DNA of 64,000 nt from Streptomyces hiroshimensis (GTDB taxonomy: Bacteria > Actinomycetota > Actinomycetes > Streptomycetales > Streptomycetaceae). The first letter of the stretch is position 1; every line of letters begins with the position of its first letter. The DNA is taken from assembly GCF_014650335.1 (NCBI RefSeq), contig NZ_BMUT01000003.1, forward strand, positions 290,549-354,548. Direction: 5' to 3'. Shown piece after piece: positions 11,230-19,344 of the stretch. The notes below the pieces were generated by a model that was given only the letters and a program-made list of their open reading frames with translations, had not been told where the DNA came from and ran no database searches. The position numbers and the translations under genes were made by a program.

Positions 11230-12366
11230 GTGAAGTCCACCCGGAAGGCCTGGGCCACAGCCGTCGCCCTCGGTGTACTCGCCGCAAGCGGAGCCACCGC
11301 CGCTGCCGCCGCCCCCTCCGCCCGCCCCGCGTCGCAGGGTGCGAGTGAGGACGAGCAGCTGCAGAAGCTCTACAAGGAGGCCGTCGCCGAAGGCGGGCGG
11401 CTGGTCGTCTACGCCGGCGGCGACAAGCCGGGCCAGGCCGACTACCTCAAGAACGCCTTCGTCAAGCAGTTCCCCAGGATGAAGGTCGACACCGTCGTCG
11501 ACTTCAGCAAGAACCACGACGCGCGCCTCGACAACCAGATAGCCGAGCACAAGGTCGTCGCCGACGTCGTCCACCTGCAGACCCTCGACGACTTCCCGCG
11601 CTGGAAGAAGGAAGGGGCGCTCGAGCAGTACAAGCCGGTCGGCTGGAACAAGGTCTACGACAAGATCAAGGACAAGGACGGCTACTACACCGGCCTGTTC
11701 TTCATCGGCTTCGCCAACGTCACCGCCACCACGCTCGGCGACAACGCCCCCGTCGAGGCCCAGGACTTCCTCAAGCCCGAATACAAGGACAAGCTCGTCT
11801 TCACCTACCCCAACGACGACGACGCCGTCCTCTACTACTTCAAGCAGCTGACCGACAAGTACGGCTTCGACTACCTGCAGAAGCTGCGCGCCCAGAACCC
11901 CAAGTTCGTCCGCGGCACCGCCGACGCCTCCGCCCAGGTCGGCAAGGACGGCTACGTGGCGAACTTCGGCAGCTCGGGCAGCTCCAGCGGCCTGTCGAAG
12001 ACGAGCATCCCCGAGAAGTCGCCCTGGGTCGCCTGGCCTCAGACCGGCGCCATCCTCAAGGACGCCCCGCACAAGGCCGCCGCCAAGCTGTACCTGAGCT
12101 GGGTCCTGTCGAAGCAGTACCAGCAGACCTCGTACGGCTGGAGCGCCCGCACCGACGTCGCCGCCCCGGCCGGCCGCAAGGGCATCTTCGACTACGACAA
12201 CATGAACCCGCTCGGCCTCGGCAAGTTCATGAGCGACCGCGCCGCCCTCGACCGCTACAAGGCCCGCATCAGCCTCTACGTCGGCGACGTCAAGGGCGCC
12301 GACCCGGCCGACCCCGAGAGCAAGCTCGGCCTGTACCCCGTCGACCAGAACGGCACGCAGGGCTAG
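11230..12366 (+). CDS. Secreted extracellular solute-binding protein (family 1-like), orphan
   Basis: 378 residues from GTG 11230, with AAGAAGGAG 5 bases upstream. A Sec signal peptide ends near AAAAAPSA; there is no lipobox Cys, so it is released or wall-associated rather than a lipoprotein. The mature part has the look of iron/polyamine-type binding proteins (GGRLVVYAGGDKPGQ at the start, then DVVHLQTLDDFPRW). No permease or ATPase gene is adjacent, which is odd for an ABC importer component. It may serve a remote transporter or have another extracellular role. Confidence 0.85.
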   Translation: MKSTRKAWATAVALGVLAASGATAAAAAPSARPASQGASEDEQLQKLYKEAVAEGGRLVVYAGGDKPGQADYLKNAFVKQFPRMKVDTVVDFSKNHDARLDNQIAEHKVVADVVHLQTLDDFPRWKKEGALEQYKPVGWNKVYDKIKDKDGYYTGLFFIGFANVTATTLGDNAPVEAQDFLKPEYKDKLVFTYPNDDDAVLYYFKQLTDKYGFDYLQKLRAQNPKFVRGTADASAQVGKDGYVANFGSSGSSSGLSKTSIPEKSPWVAWPQTGAILKDAPHKAAAKLYLSWVLSKQYQQTSYGWSARTDVAAPAGRKGIFDYDNMNPLGLGKFMSDRAALDRYKARISLYVGDVKGADPADPESKLGLYPVDQNGTQG

Positions 12367-12375
12367 CAGCACAGT

Positions 12376-12413
12376 CCGTTCCTCCGCCCCGCTGTGCAGG
12401 GGCGGAGGAACGG
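12376..12413 (+). terminator. Strong terminator hairpin
   Basis: Perfect 15-base arms (12376-12390 and 12399-12413, core CCGTTCCTCCGCCCC) with an 8-base loop, 10 bases after the solute-binding protein stop. No T-tract. It closes the 6-12 kb transcription block. Confidence 0.85.
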
Positions 12414-12493
12414 GGCCGGAGTACTTCCCGGCCTTCGTCGGCATAGCGGCAGCCCTCATCGGCCACCGCCGAGTCACCTCGTGAAGCCGGCGG

Positions 12494-12817
12494 CTACCCG
12501 CGTCGCCGAATCACAGCCGTCCCCGCTTCCAGGTCGATGCCCGTGCGTGGCGGCGCGCCACCGTGCACGTCGTCCCTCAGCACCAGCTCCTCCTGCCGCT
12601 GCTCGATCTGCACACGCTTGTTGGCATTCATGAACGCGTGCAGCTCCTCGGTCACCGTGGCCCCCAGGCCGACACCGCTGCGCGGCGAGCGCGCGGCCAG
12701 CCGACGGCACAGCCAGGCCGGACGCCCCGATCGCAGGACCACGTACCGGACCGAGGCGAACAGGAACGGCACGATCACCAGCACAGTCATGAACAGTAGG
12801 CCCGCCATCATCACCAT
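12494..12817 (-). CDS. Small membrane protein, DUF6191-like
   Basis: 107 residues. An N-terminal hydrophobic segment (GLLFMTVLVIVPFLFASV) is followed by a basic stretch and a conserved-looking cytoplasmic tail: ELHAFMNANKRVQIEQR, then LVLRDDVHGGAPPRT and IDLEAGTAVIR. This tail matches the pattern of actinomycete DUF6191 proteins, whose function is not known. Three ATG codons cluster at the start and no clear ribosome-binding site decides between them. Confidence 0.75.
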   Translation of the reverse strand: MVMMAGLLFMTVLVIVPFLFASVRYVVLRSGRPAWLCRRLAARSPRSGVGLGATVTEELHAFMNANKRVQIEQRQEELVLRDDVHGGAPPRTGIDLEAGTAVIRRRG

Positions 12818-12926
12818 GACCGGCCAACGCCCCGGGCCCGCACAACAGTTCCCTACTGACGCTCCGGGCCGGTAGGACGGTCACACACGCCGATGGCGGG
12901 CGCCGGGGTCGGCGCTCTCGGCCTGC

Positions 12927-13331
12927 TCAGTATCCGGGGACCGAGCCCGGCTCCGGGAGGCTTCCCTTCGGCAGACTGTCCCTCGCCCCCGCGGTCAGGG
13001 CGCTGCCGATGGACTGTCCCGCCGATCCCGCCGTCTGTCCGATGAAACTCTGGATGCCGGAGGTCGTCTGTCTCAGGACGCCGCCGCCGGCCCGGCCGAC
13101 CGCGGGCAGGGTCCTCCCGAGCTCGCCGCCCCCGGCCGCCCGGCCCAGTTCCGCGGTCGTTTTCTGCAGGGCGTTGTCCGCCATCGCGGTCACCGTTCCC
13201 GGGTCGATGCCCGTGCCGACCAGGTCGACGCCCGGCACCCCGGCCGCGGCATGGGCAACGGCGCCCGGGCCGGTGACGCCTACGCCCAGTGCGGCTGCGG
13301 TCAGGGCAGTGGCCGCGAGGACTCGTCGCAT
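12927..13331 (-). CDS. Small secreted protein of unknown function
   Basis: 134 residues from the ATG complementary to 13329-13331, chosen because AAGGAGT lies 4 bases before it; upstream in-frame codons lack a site. A signal peptide (MRRVLAATALTAAALGVGV) is followed by a Gly/Ala/Ser-rich mature part with no Cys. I do not recognise a family. The repetitive small-residue composition suggests a wall- or surface-associated protein. Confidence 0.7.
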   Translation of the reverse strand: MRRVLAATALTAAALGVGVTGPGAVAHAAAGVPGVDLVGTGIDPGTVTAMADNALQKTTAELGRAAGGGELGRTLPAVGRAGGGVLRQTTSGIQSFIGQTAGSAGQSIGSALTAGARDSLPKGSLPEPGSVPGY

Positions 13332-13456
13332 CGAGACTCCTTCAGTCGATTCCGGCAAGAGAGGCCTTTGCCGCAAGAACGATCCGGAGGAGCTCCCGGA
13401 CACGTCACCTGTTCGCCACACCCGCCAATAGGGTCGCGAGCATCAGCGCGACCCGC

Positions 13457-14044
13457 CTACAGGATCGTCAACGTCGTCACCCCGGTCGCGCCGGTGACGC
13501 CGGTCGTCAGGCACTGCAGCGCGCCGGGCTGAGGCACTGGAATGATCTGGAGCAGTCTCCTGCCCTGGAAGCGGCCGCGGGTGACAGTGCCGGTGACAGG
13601 CGTGACCACCTGGCCGGCCACGGCCGTACTGTTGCCGCTGATGTCGGCGGTGCTGGCGTCACCGGTGTTCCAGACATAGGTCCGGCGGGCCCGAAACCCT
13701 TCGAGGAGATTGGTGCAGCCGGTGTGGAGCGTGAACTCCTCGTGGTAGCCGCCGCTGCGCACCTCCGTCTGACTCCCGACGCAGGAGGTGAAGCGTCCGT
13801 CGACCGTGACGCGGATGTGCCGCGGCTGGAGTACGACCGCCGGCTGGTAGCTGACGGACTCCGTTCCCTGGCACTGCAGCAGCCCGGAATCCCGGGGGTG
13901 GGCGGATGCCGGGACGGCCGGCGTGGCCGCGCCGAGCACCACGGCGGCCACCAGGGCGACCGCGCCCAGTCGCTTCTCGACCGCCTTGACGGAGGATCTC
14001 TTCACGAAGGATCTCTTCACAGCCAGGACCATGAGGCACACCAT
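13457..14044 (-). CDS. Secreted cysteine-containing protein, paralogue of the 46 kb gene
   Basis: About 195 residues from ATG 14044; ATG 14032 is also possible. The signal peptide ends near PAVPASAHP. The mature part begins LLQCQGTESVSYQPAVVLQP, then has FTSCVGSQTEV, HTGCTNLLEG, TYVWNTGDAST, VTRGRFQGRR and ALQC, giving four cysteines. The same order of blocks occurs in the protein at 46074-46613 (FSAKPTRITGHGDY, WNTGEQST, VTSGRFTGRR, PLKC). Function unknown. A GGATCTCTTCAC direct repeat encodes KRSFVKRSSVK before the signal core. Confidence 0.8.
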   Translation of the reverse strand: MVCLMVLAVKRSFVKRSSVKAVEKRLGAVALVAAVVLGAATPAVPASAHPRDSGLLQCQGTESVSYQPAVVLQPRHIRVTVDGRFTSCVGSQTEVRSGGYHEEFTLHTGCTNLLEGFRARRTYVWNTGDASTADISGNSTAVAGQVVTPVTGTVTRGRFQGRRLLQIIPVPQPGALQCLTTGVTGATGVTTLTIL

Positions 14045-14238
14045 GCCCCGCTCGCACGGTCCGCAGACGGGCACATCGGAGCGCCGGCGGATGCCGGGAG
14101 CCCGGGGAACCGCGCACGCCCCGTGCGCACGCCCGCCTCTACCCGCGCGCCTGCCCCTACCCGCACGGGCTCTCCCGCGCGTAGCCTCGTGCCGCCTGGT
14201 CCCCTGGGGGCCCCTGCAACGGAGCGAGCTGGAGAGAG

Positions 14239-15051
14239 ATGGACCCGCTGGAGAGCGGCACGCTGGCCGTGCCGGGCGCGCGGCTGTACTTCGAGGTGCG
14301 CGGCTCCGGGCCGCTGTTGCTGCTGATCCCGGGTGGCGCCTCCGATGCCGAGGTCTTCCGGGACCTGGCCGACGAGCTCGCGGCCCGCCACCGCGTCGTC
14401 ACCTACGACCCGCGCGGAATTTCCCGTAGCCGCCTCGACGGGCCGCCGCCCGAACCGTGGCTCCTCACCCAGACCGACGACGCCGCCCGGCTGCTCGACC
14501 ACCTCGCCCCGAACGGTGAGCCTGTGAGGGTGTTCGGCAGTTGCGCCGGCGGGCTCACCGCCCTGGAGCTCATGGTCCGCGATCCGCAGCGGATCCGGCT
14601 CGCCGTCGTCCACGAGCCCCCCGCCATAGAGCTTTTGCCGGACGCGGCACGGCACGCCGCCTTCTTCGACGAGGTGTACGCGACGTTCCGCCGGGACGGC
14701 GCCGCGGCGGCGCTGGACAGGCTCCGGGCCCTTTTCGGCGGAAGGCCCGCTCCGCAGCTGCCCGAAGCGACCGACAACAGCGCGTTCTTCCTCTCACACG
14801 TGATGCTGCCCTCCTCCCGCTGCGTTCCCGACGTCGCCGCGCTGGCGGCGGTGGCGGACCGCATCGTCGTGGCCGGCGGCCGGGAATCCCGTACCTACGA
14901 CGTCCACCAGCCGGCGGCCGTCCTCGCGCAGCTGCTCGGCCGGGGGCTGGTGGAGTTCCCCGGAGGGCACGCCGGCTACGCGAAACACACCGCCCCCTTC
15001 GCGAGGCAACTGACCGGAATCCTGGCCGCCGCACGGACCGTGGCCTGCTGA
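14239..15051 (+). CDS. Alpha/beta hydrolase with a cysteine at the nucleophile position
   Basis: 270 residues with a canonical alpha/beta-hydrolase core: LLLLIPGGASDAEVF (oxyanion loop), VVTYDPRGISRS and a C-terminal His in EFPGGHAGYAKH. The nucleophile elbow reads VFGSCAGG, so the GxSxG serine position is Cys102 (TGC in the DNA). Related actinomycete hydrolases have Ser there; dienelactone hydrolases use Cys in the same place. GGAGAG precedes the ATG. The next gene starts 6 bases downstream, so the two are probably co-transcribed. Confidence 0.88.
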   Translation: MDPLESGTLAVPGARLYFEVRGSGPLLLLIPGGASDAEVFRDLADELAARHRVVTYDPRGISRSRLDGPPPEPWLLTQTDDAARLLDHLAPNGEPVRVFGSCAGGLTALELMVRDPQRIRLAVVHEPPAIELLPDAARHAAFFDEVYATFRRDGAAAALDRLRALFGGRPAPQLPEATDNSAFFLSHVMLPSSRCVPDVAALAAVADRIVVAGGRESRTYDVHQPAAVLAQLLGRGLVEFPGGHAGYAKHTAPFARQLTGILAAARTVAC

Positions 15052-15057
15052 CGCGCC

Positions 15058-16323
15058 ATGCGCATCCTGATGGGAGCCCAGAATTGCGGCTTCGGCCCGG
15101 CCTCCGTGCTCGTCGCCGTCTCCCGGCTGCGCTCCGGGCATGAGCGGGTGTTCGTCGGGGACAGCGTCGCGGCGGCGTTCGCCCGCCGCAACGCCACCGC
15201 CTTCGACGCCGTCCACGAGCTCACCGAGCCGCACGGGAGCGGATCCGCGCTCCTCGATCGTCTCCTGGCCGACAGCGACCACGTCCTCTCCGTCATGGAC
15301 GCCGATCTTGTCCTGCGTGCGGTCGTGGCGCGCCGGCCGGTGGTCCTGGTGGACTGCCTGTTCGGCTTCTGGCAGCACCGCACTCCCCTGACACGGATCC
15401 ACGAGCTGTGCGCGACCGTTCCCCGCACGTCCTTCGCGGCGGCCCGCCGCCACCTCTCCCGTCTCTCGCCGCACGAACACGTGCTCGCCGCCCACCTGCT
15501 GGCCGACCACAGCGTGATCCAGAACTTCCCCGGTGTCTCCCGGCGCATGGCCGCGTTCACCGACGCCGACGCACACCGCTCGATGCTGCTCACCGGCCCG
15601 CTGGTCGACCTGGAGGGCCTGAACGAAGCGGCAGCGGGTGAACCGGTGCCCGACGGACCGGGACCGGACTACGACCTGCTGATCAACACCGGCGGCTTCA
15701 AGAACTTCCTCCTGGACTTCGACGCCAACAACGCCTACCTCCGGCTCATCGACCGCTGGCTCCCGGACCTGCTCACCGACTGGCCCCGCTTCACCCGCGT
15801 CCTGGTCTGCGGCGGCCCGTACACCGGTCCCCGCGCCGACAGCCACCGGTCCCCCGGACGACACATCGACCGCCGCTTCCTCCCACAGCGCGAACTGCTC
15901 CGGCAGGTCGCGAAAACACCGTACTCCCTGCTTGCGCCCGGTCTGTCAGCGCTCAACGAGAGCACGCTCCTCGGACAGCTGCCTCTGGCGCTCCACGAAC
16001 AGCACTACGCGCACACGTTCACCATCCGGAATCTCGCGGACACCCTCTTCGGACGTCTGGCGGGCCGCTTCACGGACGTCCTGCCCGGCCACGCGCTGCC
16101 GGAGGAGGACTACTCCGGCACCGAGGCCCTCGTGGCCGTCGCGGGCCGGATCCTGGAGGACGACAACCTCTACGCGCGGTTCCGCAGCACCTTCGACGAA
16201 CGCATCGAGCAGTACCTCTCCCTCACACCGGAACAGCGGTGCGCGGGAGTGGCGGAACTGCGCCACCTTCTCGACGGGCCTCCCGCCCCCTCAGTGATCG
16301 CCTCCATCCTGACGACCTCATGA
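15058..16323 (+). CDS. Glycosyltransferase-like protein (GT-B type), function uncertain
   Basis: 421 residues. The N-terminal half has a Rossmann-like start (MRILMGAQNCGFGPASVLVA) with HELTEPHGSGSALLDRLL. The C-terminal half has DYDLLINTGGFKNFLLDF, VLVCGGPYT and, after the hinge, SLLAPGLSALNEST, the place where GT-B enzymes bind nucleotide sugar. The overall pattern resembles the cytosylglucuronate-synthase-like proteins of nucleoside antibiotic clusters, but I cannot assign a substrate. Coupled to the upstream hydrolase by a 6-base gap. Confidence 0.65.
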   Translation: MRILMGAQNCGFGPASVLVAVSRLRSGHERVFVGDSVAAAFARRNATAFDAVHELTEPHGSGSALLDRLLADSDHVLSVMDADLVLRAVVARRPVVLVDCLFGFWQHRTPLTRIHELCATVPRTSFAAARRHLSRLSPHEHVLAAHLLADHSVIQNFPGVSRRMAAFTDADAHRSMLLTGPLVDLEGLNEAAAGEPVPDGPGPDYDLLINTGGFKNFLLDFDANNAYLRLIDRWLPDLLTDWPRFTRVLVCGGPYTGPRADSHRSPGRHIDRRFLPQRELLRQVAKTPYSLLAPGLSALNESTLLGQLPLALHEQHYAHTFTIRNLADTLFGRLAGRFTDVLPGHALPEEDYSGTEALVAVAGRILEDDNLYARFRSTFDERIEQYLSLTPEQRCAGVAELRHLLDGPPAPSVIASILTTS

Positions 16324-16405
16324 TGGCCGATCAGCTTGGCGCTGCCGGCGGCTCACCGTCGTCTGAAATACGACAATGGCCCCTCCCGGGAGGGGACATT
16401 GCGGA

Positions 16406-16795
16406 CTACTTGGCGCGCATCTTCCGGCCCTTTGGCGGCTCGCATTCCTTCGCGGCTGCGATGAAGGGCTCGAGCGCATCATGAAGCTTATTCAGCGAGT
16501 CGGGCCCGAGCTCGATCTGGTAATACTGGACGGACGGGATCAACCTGGTTTCAAATTCGCTACCGCCGTCCTCATCATTCTTTCCGGCCCCAACCCGCAC
16601 TTCCATGCCCGGGACCGCGAACGTGTGCAGATGGACGTCCCCGGTCACGGTCGGGTCGAGGTCGTCGTATGCTTCAACCTTCACCCACGTCTCCTGGGTG
16701 ATGGACTGGTCTCCTACCGTCAATGTTCTGCCTCCCTTCCGCACACCCGGCTCGCCTCGCCGCGATTCGTCTACCTCAATAAATCTGGTGCCCAT
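16406..16795 (-). CDS. Hypothetical protein, 129 aa
   Basis: No family recognised. The protein is soluble and acidic, with segments TLTVGDQSITQETWVKVEAY and EFETRLIPSVQYYQIELG, and a likely C-terminal helix (LNKLHDALEPFIAAAKE). AAGGGG precedes the ATG. Codon use is clearly less G/C-biased in the third position than its neighbours (AGA, TTT, ATT, TAT near the start), which hints at later acquisition. Confidence 0.7.
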   Translation of the reverse strand: MGTRFIEVDESRRGEPGVRKGGRTLTVGDQSITQETWVKVEAYDDLDPTVTGDVHLHTFAVPGMEVRVGAGKNDEDGGSEFETRLIPSVQYYQIELGPDSLNKLHDALEPFIAAAKECEPPKGRKMRAK

Positions 16796-16894
16796 CAGCG
16801 CCCCTTCTCAAGAAGGACCAAATCCTAGCCGCTGCTGGGTAGTTGCACTCAATCGGGAAGACGTCACCCTGCCGCAGCCGCATTCCCCCGGGGC

Positions 16895-17788
16895 TCAGCA
16901 GTAGAGGTTGCCGCCCGGAGCCACACCGAGCACCTGGGCGAATCGCTGGTAGCTGTTCACCCGGCTCTGCACCTGGGCGGGGTTGCGGCCGTCGCACTCC
17001 ACGGCGCCGTTGATGCTGCGGATGGTCTGCCCGAATCCACGGCTGTTGACCATCGCGTCGTGCGGCGTCATGGTGCCGGGGCCGCGCTGGGTGTTCCAGT
17101 ACCACAGGGCGGTTTTCCAGGAGACGGCCGCGTCGGTCTGGACGAGCGACGGGTTGTTCAGCAGGTTGATTCCGAGGGCGTCGCCCGCCGCCTTGTAGTT
17201 GAAGTTCCAGCTGAGCTGGAGCGGACCACGGCCGTAATAGGCGGCCTGACCGGCCGGGCAGCCGTAGGGCTGGTTCCTGTCGCAGTAGTGGGGATAGTTG
17301 GCCGTGTTCTGCTCCACGATGTGGACCAGGCCACCGGTCTCGTGGTCGACGTTGGCCAGGAAGGCCGCGGCCTCCTGTCGCTTGACCTGGTCACTGCCGG
17401 TGCCGGCGAATCCCGGGTACGCGGCCAGCGCCGCGATCAGCCCGTTGTACGTGTAGAAGGGGTTCCGGCCCGGGAACATCTGCTGGAACTGGGCCTCCGT
17501 CACGGGGAACTTTCCGGTCCCCGGGTTCCCGCCTCCCTGACAGGCATACGGGTCCCAGTACCAGGTGCTGATGAGCGGGTCGTAGCCGGGATTGTCGTGC
17601 TCGGCTATGTAGTACTTGCCGTCCGTGTACCGGACGACCGCGCCCGCCTGATACCAGCTTCCGGCCGTCCAGTTGGGCGCGTTGTCGCACGGGCCGGCGG
17701 CACTCGCCGTGCCGGACGGCACGAGGACGGCCGCACCGATCAGAGCCAGTACGGCCAGCAGCAAGGTGACGAAGCGGTTTCTTCTCAC
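16895..17788 (-). CDS. Secreted GH19 chitinase with N-terminal CBM5/12
   Basis: 297 residues from the GTG complementary to 17786-17788, preceded by AGGAG at 5 bases. The signal peptide ends at GTASAA. Next comes a chitin-binding CBM5/12 module (NWTAGSWYQAGAVVRYTDGK to WYWDPYAC), a short Gly/Pro linker and a GH19 catalytic domain with VDHETGGLVHIVEQN (catalytic Glu), AAYYGRGPLQLSWNFNY and a C-terminal Cys. The layout and size match Streptomyces ChiC-type antifungal chitinases. It hydrolyses chitin outside the cell. No DasR-type TGGTCTAGACCA box is visible upstream. Confidence 0.95.
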   Translation of the reverse strand: MRRNRFVTLLLAVLALIGAAVLVPSGTASAAGPCDNAPNWTAGSWYQAGAVVRYTDGKYYIAEHDNPGYDPLISTWYWDPYACQGGGNPGTGKFPVTEAQFQQMFPGRNPFYTYNGLIAALAAYPGFAGTGSDQVKRQEAAAFLANVDHETGGLVHIVEQNTANYPHYCDRNQPYGCPAGQAAYYGRGPLQLSWNFNYKAAGDALGINLLNNPSLVQTDAAVSWKTALWYWNTQRGPGTMTPHDAMVNSRGFGQTIRSINGAVECDGRNPAQVQSRVNSYQRFAQVLGVAPGGNLYC

Positions 17789-18168
17789 GGCGGCTCCTGT
17801 GGGGTCGGATCGCTGAGGTGACACTCGCTTACTCAAAGCGCGACGGGTCCGGTGGAAGGCGCTGAGGCCGTCGCCTTGCGCAGTGAATAACTCTTCAACT
17901 TCATTGTCAACGACATGCATCATAGGCAGCCAAACCAGGTGCGCTTGGCAACCGGTTCCGGACAACTGTCGCTGCAGGGACTTGCGTCGGCGTCGTCCCG
18001 CATGGCACTCATGGACCGAAAGCCGGACGCGTGCCGAAGAAATGCCGCTGTCCTTCGACTTCCTGACCGGCGAGCCGTGACGGCTCCGTGATGCCGGTTT
18101 CCGGGGCGCTCGCTCCACGGGGCCGTGGAGTACACCCGCCCGCCATTACCCCTGATCGAGGAGAGACC
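17789..18168. other. Divergent intergenic region, chitinase / RlpA-like
   Basis: 380 bases without a credible gene. On the minus strand TTGACA (17905-17910) and TATTCA (17884-17889) are 15 bases apart, a possible but tightly spaced chitinase promoter. The stretch 17880-17945 is locally A/T-rich compared with its surroundings. Confidence 0.5.
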
Positions 18169-18591
18169 ATGCGTGGAAGCAGAGCTGCACGCTCCGCAGC
18201 CGTCGTCCTGGCCGCCGCGGCCACCGGAATTGCCGTCGCCGCGGGACCGGCGGCCGCCGACGTTCCGATCGGCCAGCCGATGAACGGAAAGATGACCTAC
18301 TACACCGACAAGGGATACGGCGCCTGCGGGACGGCCATCGACGCGAACTCCCAGGACCTGGTCGCGGTCTCACCCTCGTGGTGGACCTCCGCCAATCCCA
18401 ACAACGACCCTCTCTGCAAGGGCATATCGGTCGAGGTCAGCTACAACGGCAAGACCATCAGGGTGCCGGTCAGGGACAAGTGCCTCTCCTGCGACCGCAC
18501 CCACATCGACCTCGGCCGGCCGGCCTTCCAGAAGCTGGCACCGCTCGACCGGGGCGTGGTCAACGGCATCACCTGGAAGTTCGTGCGCTGA
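18169..18591 (+). CDS. Small secreted RlpA/expansin-like double-psi beta-barrel protein
   Basis: 140 residues from ATG 18169 (GAGGAGAG upstream). A signal peptide ending PAAAD is followed by a single double-psi beta-barrel: MTYYTDKGYGACGTAID, DPLCKGISVEV, VRDKCLSCDRTHIDL, FQKLAPLDRGVVNGITW. The Cys pattern and the DLGRPAF core match bacterial expansin- and barwin-like proteins that loosen or bind cell walls. The lytic residues of large RlpA enzymes cannot be confirmed. It sits divergently beside the chitinase, which fits a role at fungal or plant walls. Confidence 0.82.
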   Translation: MRGSRAARSAAVVLAAAATGIAVAAGPAAADVPIGQPMNGKMTYYTDKGYGACGTAIDANSQDLVAVSPSWWTSANPNNDPLCKGISVEVSYNGKTIRVPVRDKCLSCDRTHIDLGRPAFQKLAPLDRGVVNGITWKFVR

Positions 18592-18619
18592 GGCAAGTAC
18601 CGGCGTCTTCGAAGGCCGC

Positions 18620-19003
18620 TCAGCGGACGGGCTTGTAAGAGAAGTACGGCTGGGTCGGGTCGTTCCAGGAACGGCCTGATGCGACCAGTGCTGTCGCGCT
18701 GTCCCGGCAGTTCGCCCTGGGCCAGAGGAGGACCACGCGGTTGGTGCGGTTGGTTCCCCTGATCGCACTTGCCGCCGAGTTGTAGCAGACGTCGATCTCC
18801 GGGTCCAGCTCGACAGTCCGGTTCCCCGAGCGGTCGAACCACTCGAAGTAACACTGCCCGGTGCCCGGCGAGTCACAGGCCGGCTCCAGGGCTTGTGCCC
18901 GGGCGCGGGGTTCCGCGCTCACAGCGCCCGGAGCCGTACCGGCCGCGGCAAGGATGAGCGCGCAGCCGGCCGCGAGGTTCAGGGCCGTTCTCCGGTACCG
19001 CAT
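18620..19003 (-). CDS. Small secreted protein of unknown function
   Basis: 127 residues from the ATG complementary to 19001-19003, with GAGGAG 5 bases upstream. The signal peptide ends near GAVSAEP. The mature part has four cysteines (PACDSPGTGQCYFEWF, IDVCYNSA, RANCRDSA), likely two disulfides, and a hydrophobic strand RVVLLWP. No family recognised. It converges with the RlpA-like gene, with 28 bases between stops. Confidence 0.72.
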   Translation of the reverse strand: MRYRRTALNLAAGCALILAAAGTAPGAVSAEPRARAQALEPACDSPGTGQCYFEWFDRSGNRTVELDPEIDVCYNSAASAIRGTNRTNRVVLLWPRANCRDSATALVASGRSWNDPTQPYFSYKPVR

Positions 19004-19344
19004 GGCCACTCCTCGTTGAGCAGGAACTACCGGCCCGACGCGGGCCTACCGCCATGCTCAGCCCGTACCGCACGTCCGTCGATCACTCACACGGGTACTA
19101 CCGCGCCATGCGGCGCGCGCAATGGGTGCTGGCAGCAGTGGCGACTCCAGCACCGTACTCGGCCTGAGCCTGCCGCGACCGTGAGCCGCCTACCTCACGG
19201 CACCGGGCTACCGTGCCCGCGTGCCAGGCGCAACCACAGTCGGCGCAGTCACCTGATCGGGTGACCTCGTTTCCCCCTGCGGGTAGAGGCGAGTGCCCCG
19301 GGCAGCCTCTGCGGGAGGCTGCCCGGACGGGAGGAGTCGCTGTC
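19004..19344. other. Intergenic region with a hairpin before the P450 remnant
   Basis: 341 bases. The only strong structure is CCGGGCAGCCTC (19298-19309) pairing with GAGGCTGCCCGG (19315-19326) over a 5-base loop, ending 4 bases before the ribosome-binding GAGGAG (19331-19336) of the next gene. It could be a leader hairpin or the terminator of something upstream. Confidence 0.5.

Noticed and set aside
11230..12366. Complete ABC importer around the solute-binding protein
   Set aside because: No permease or ATP-binding protein gene is found on either side.
17789..18168. DasR-type chitin-control box upstream of the chitinase
   Set aside because: I looked for TGGTCTAGACCA-like sequences and found no acceptable match.
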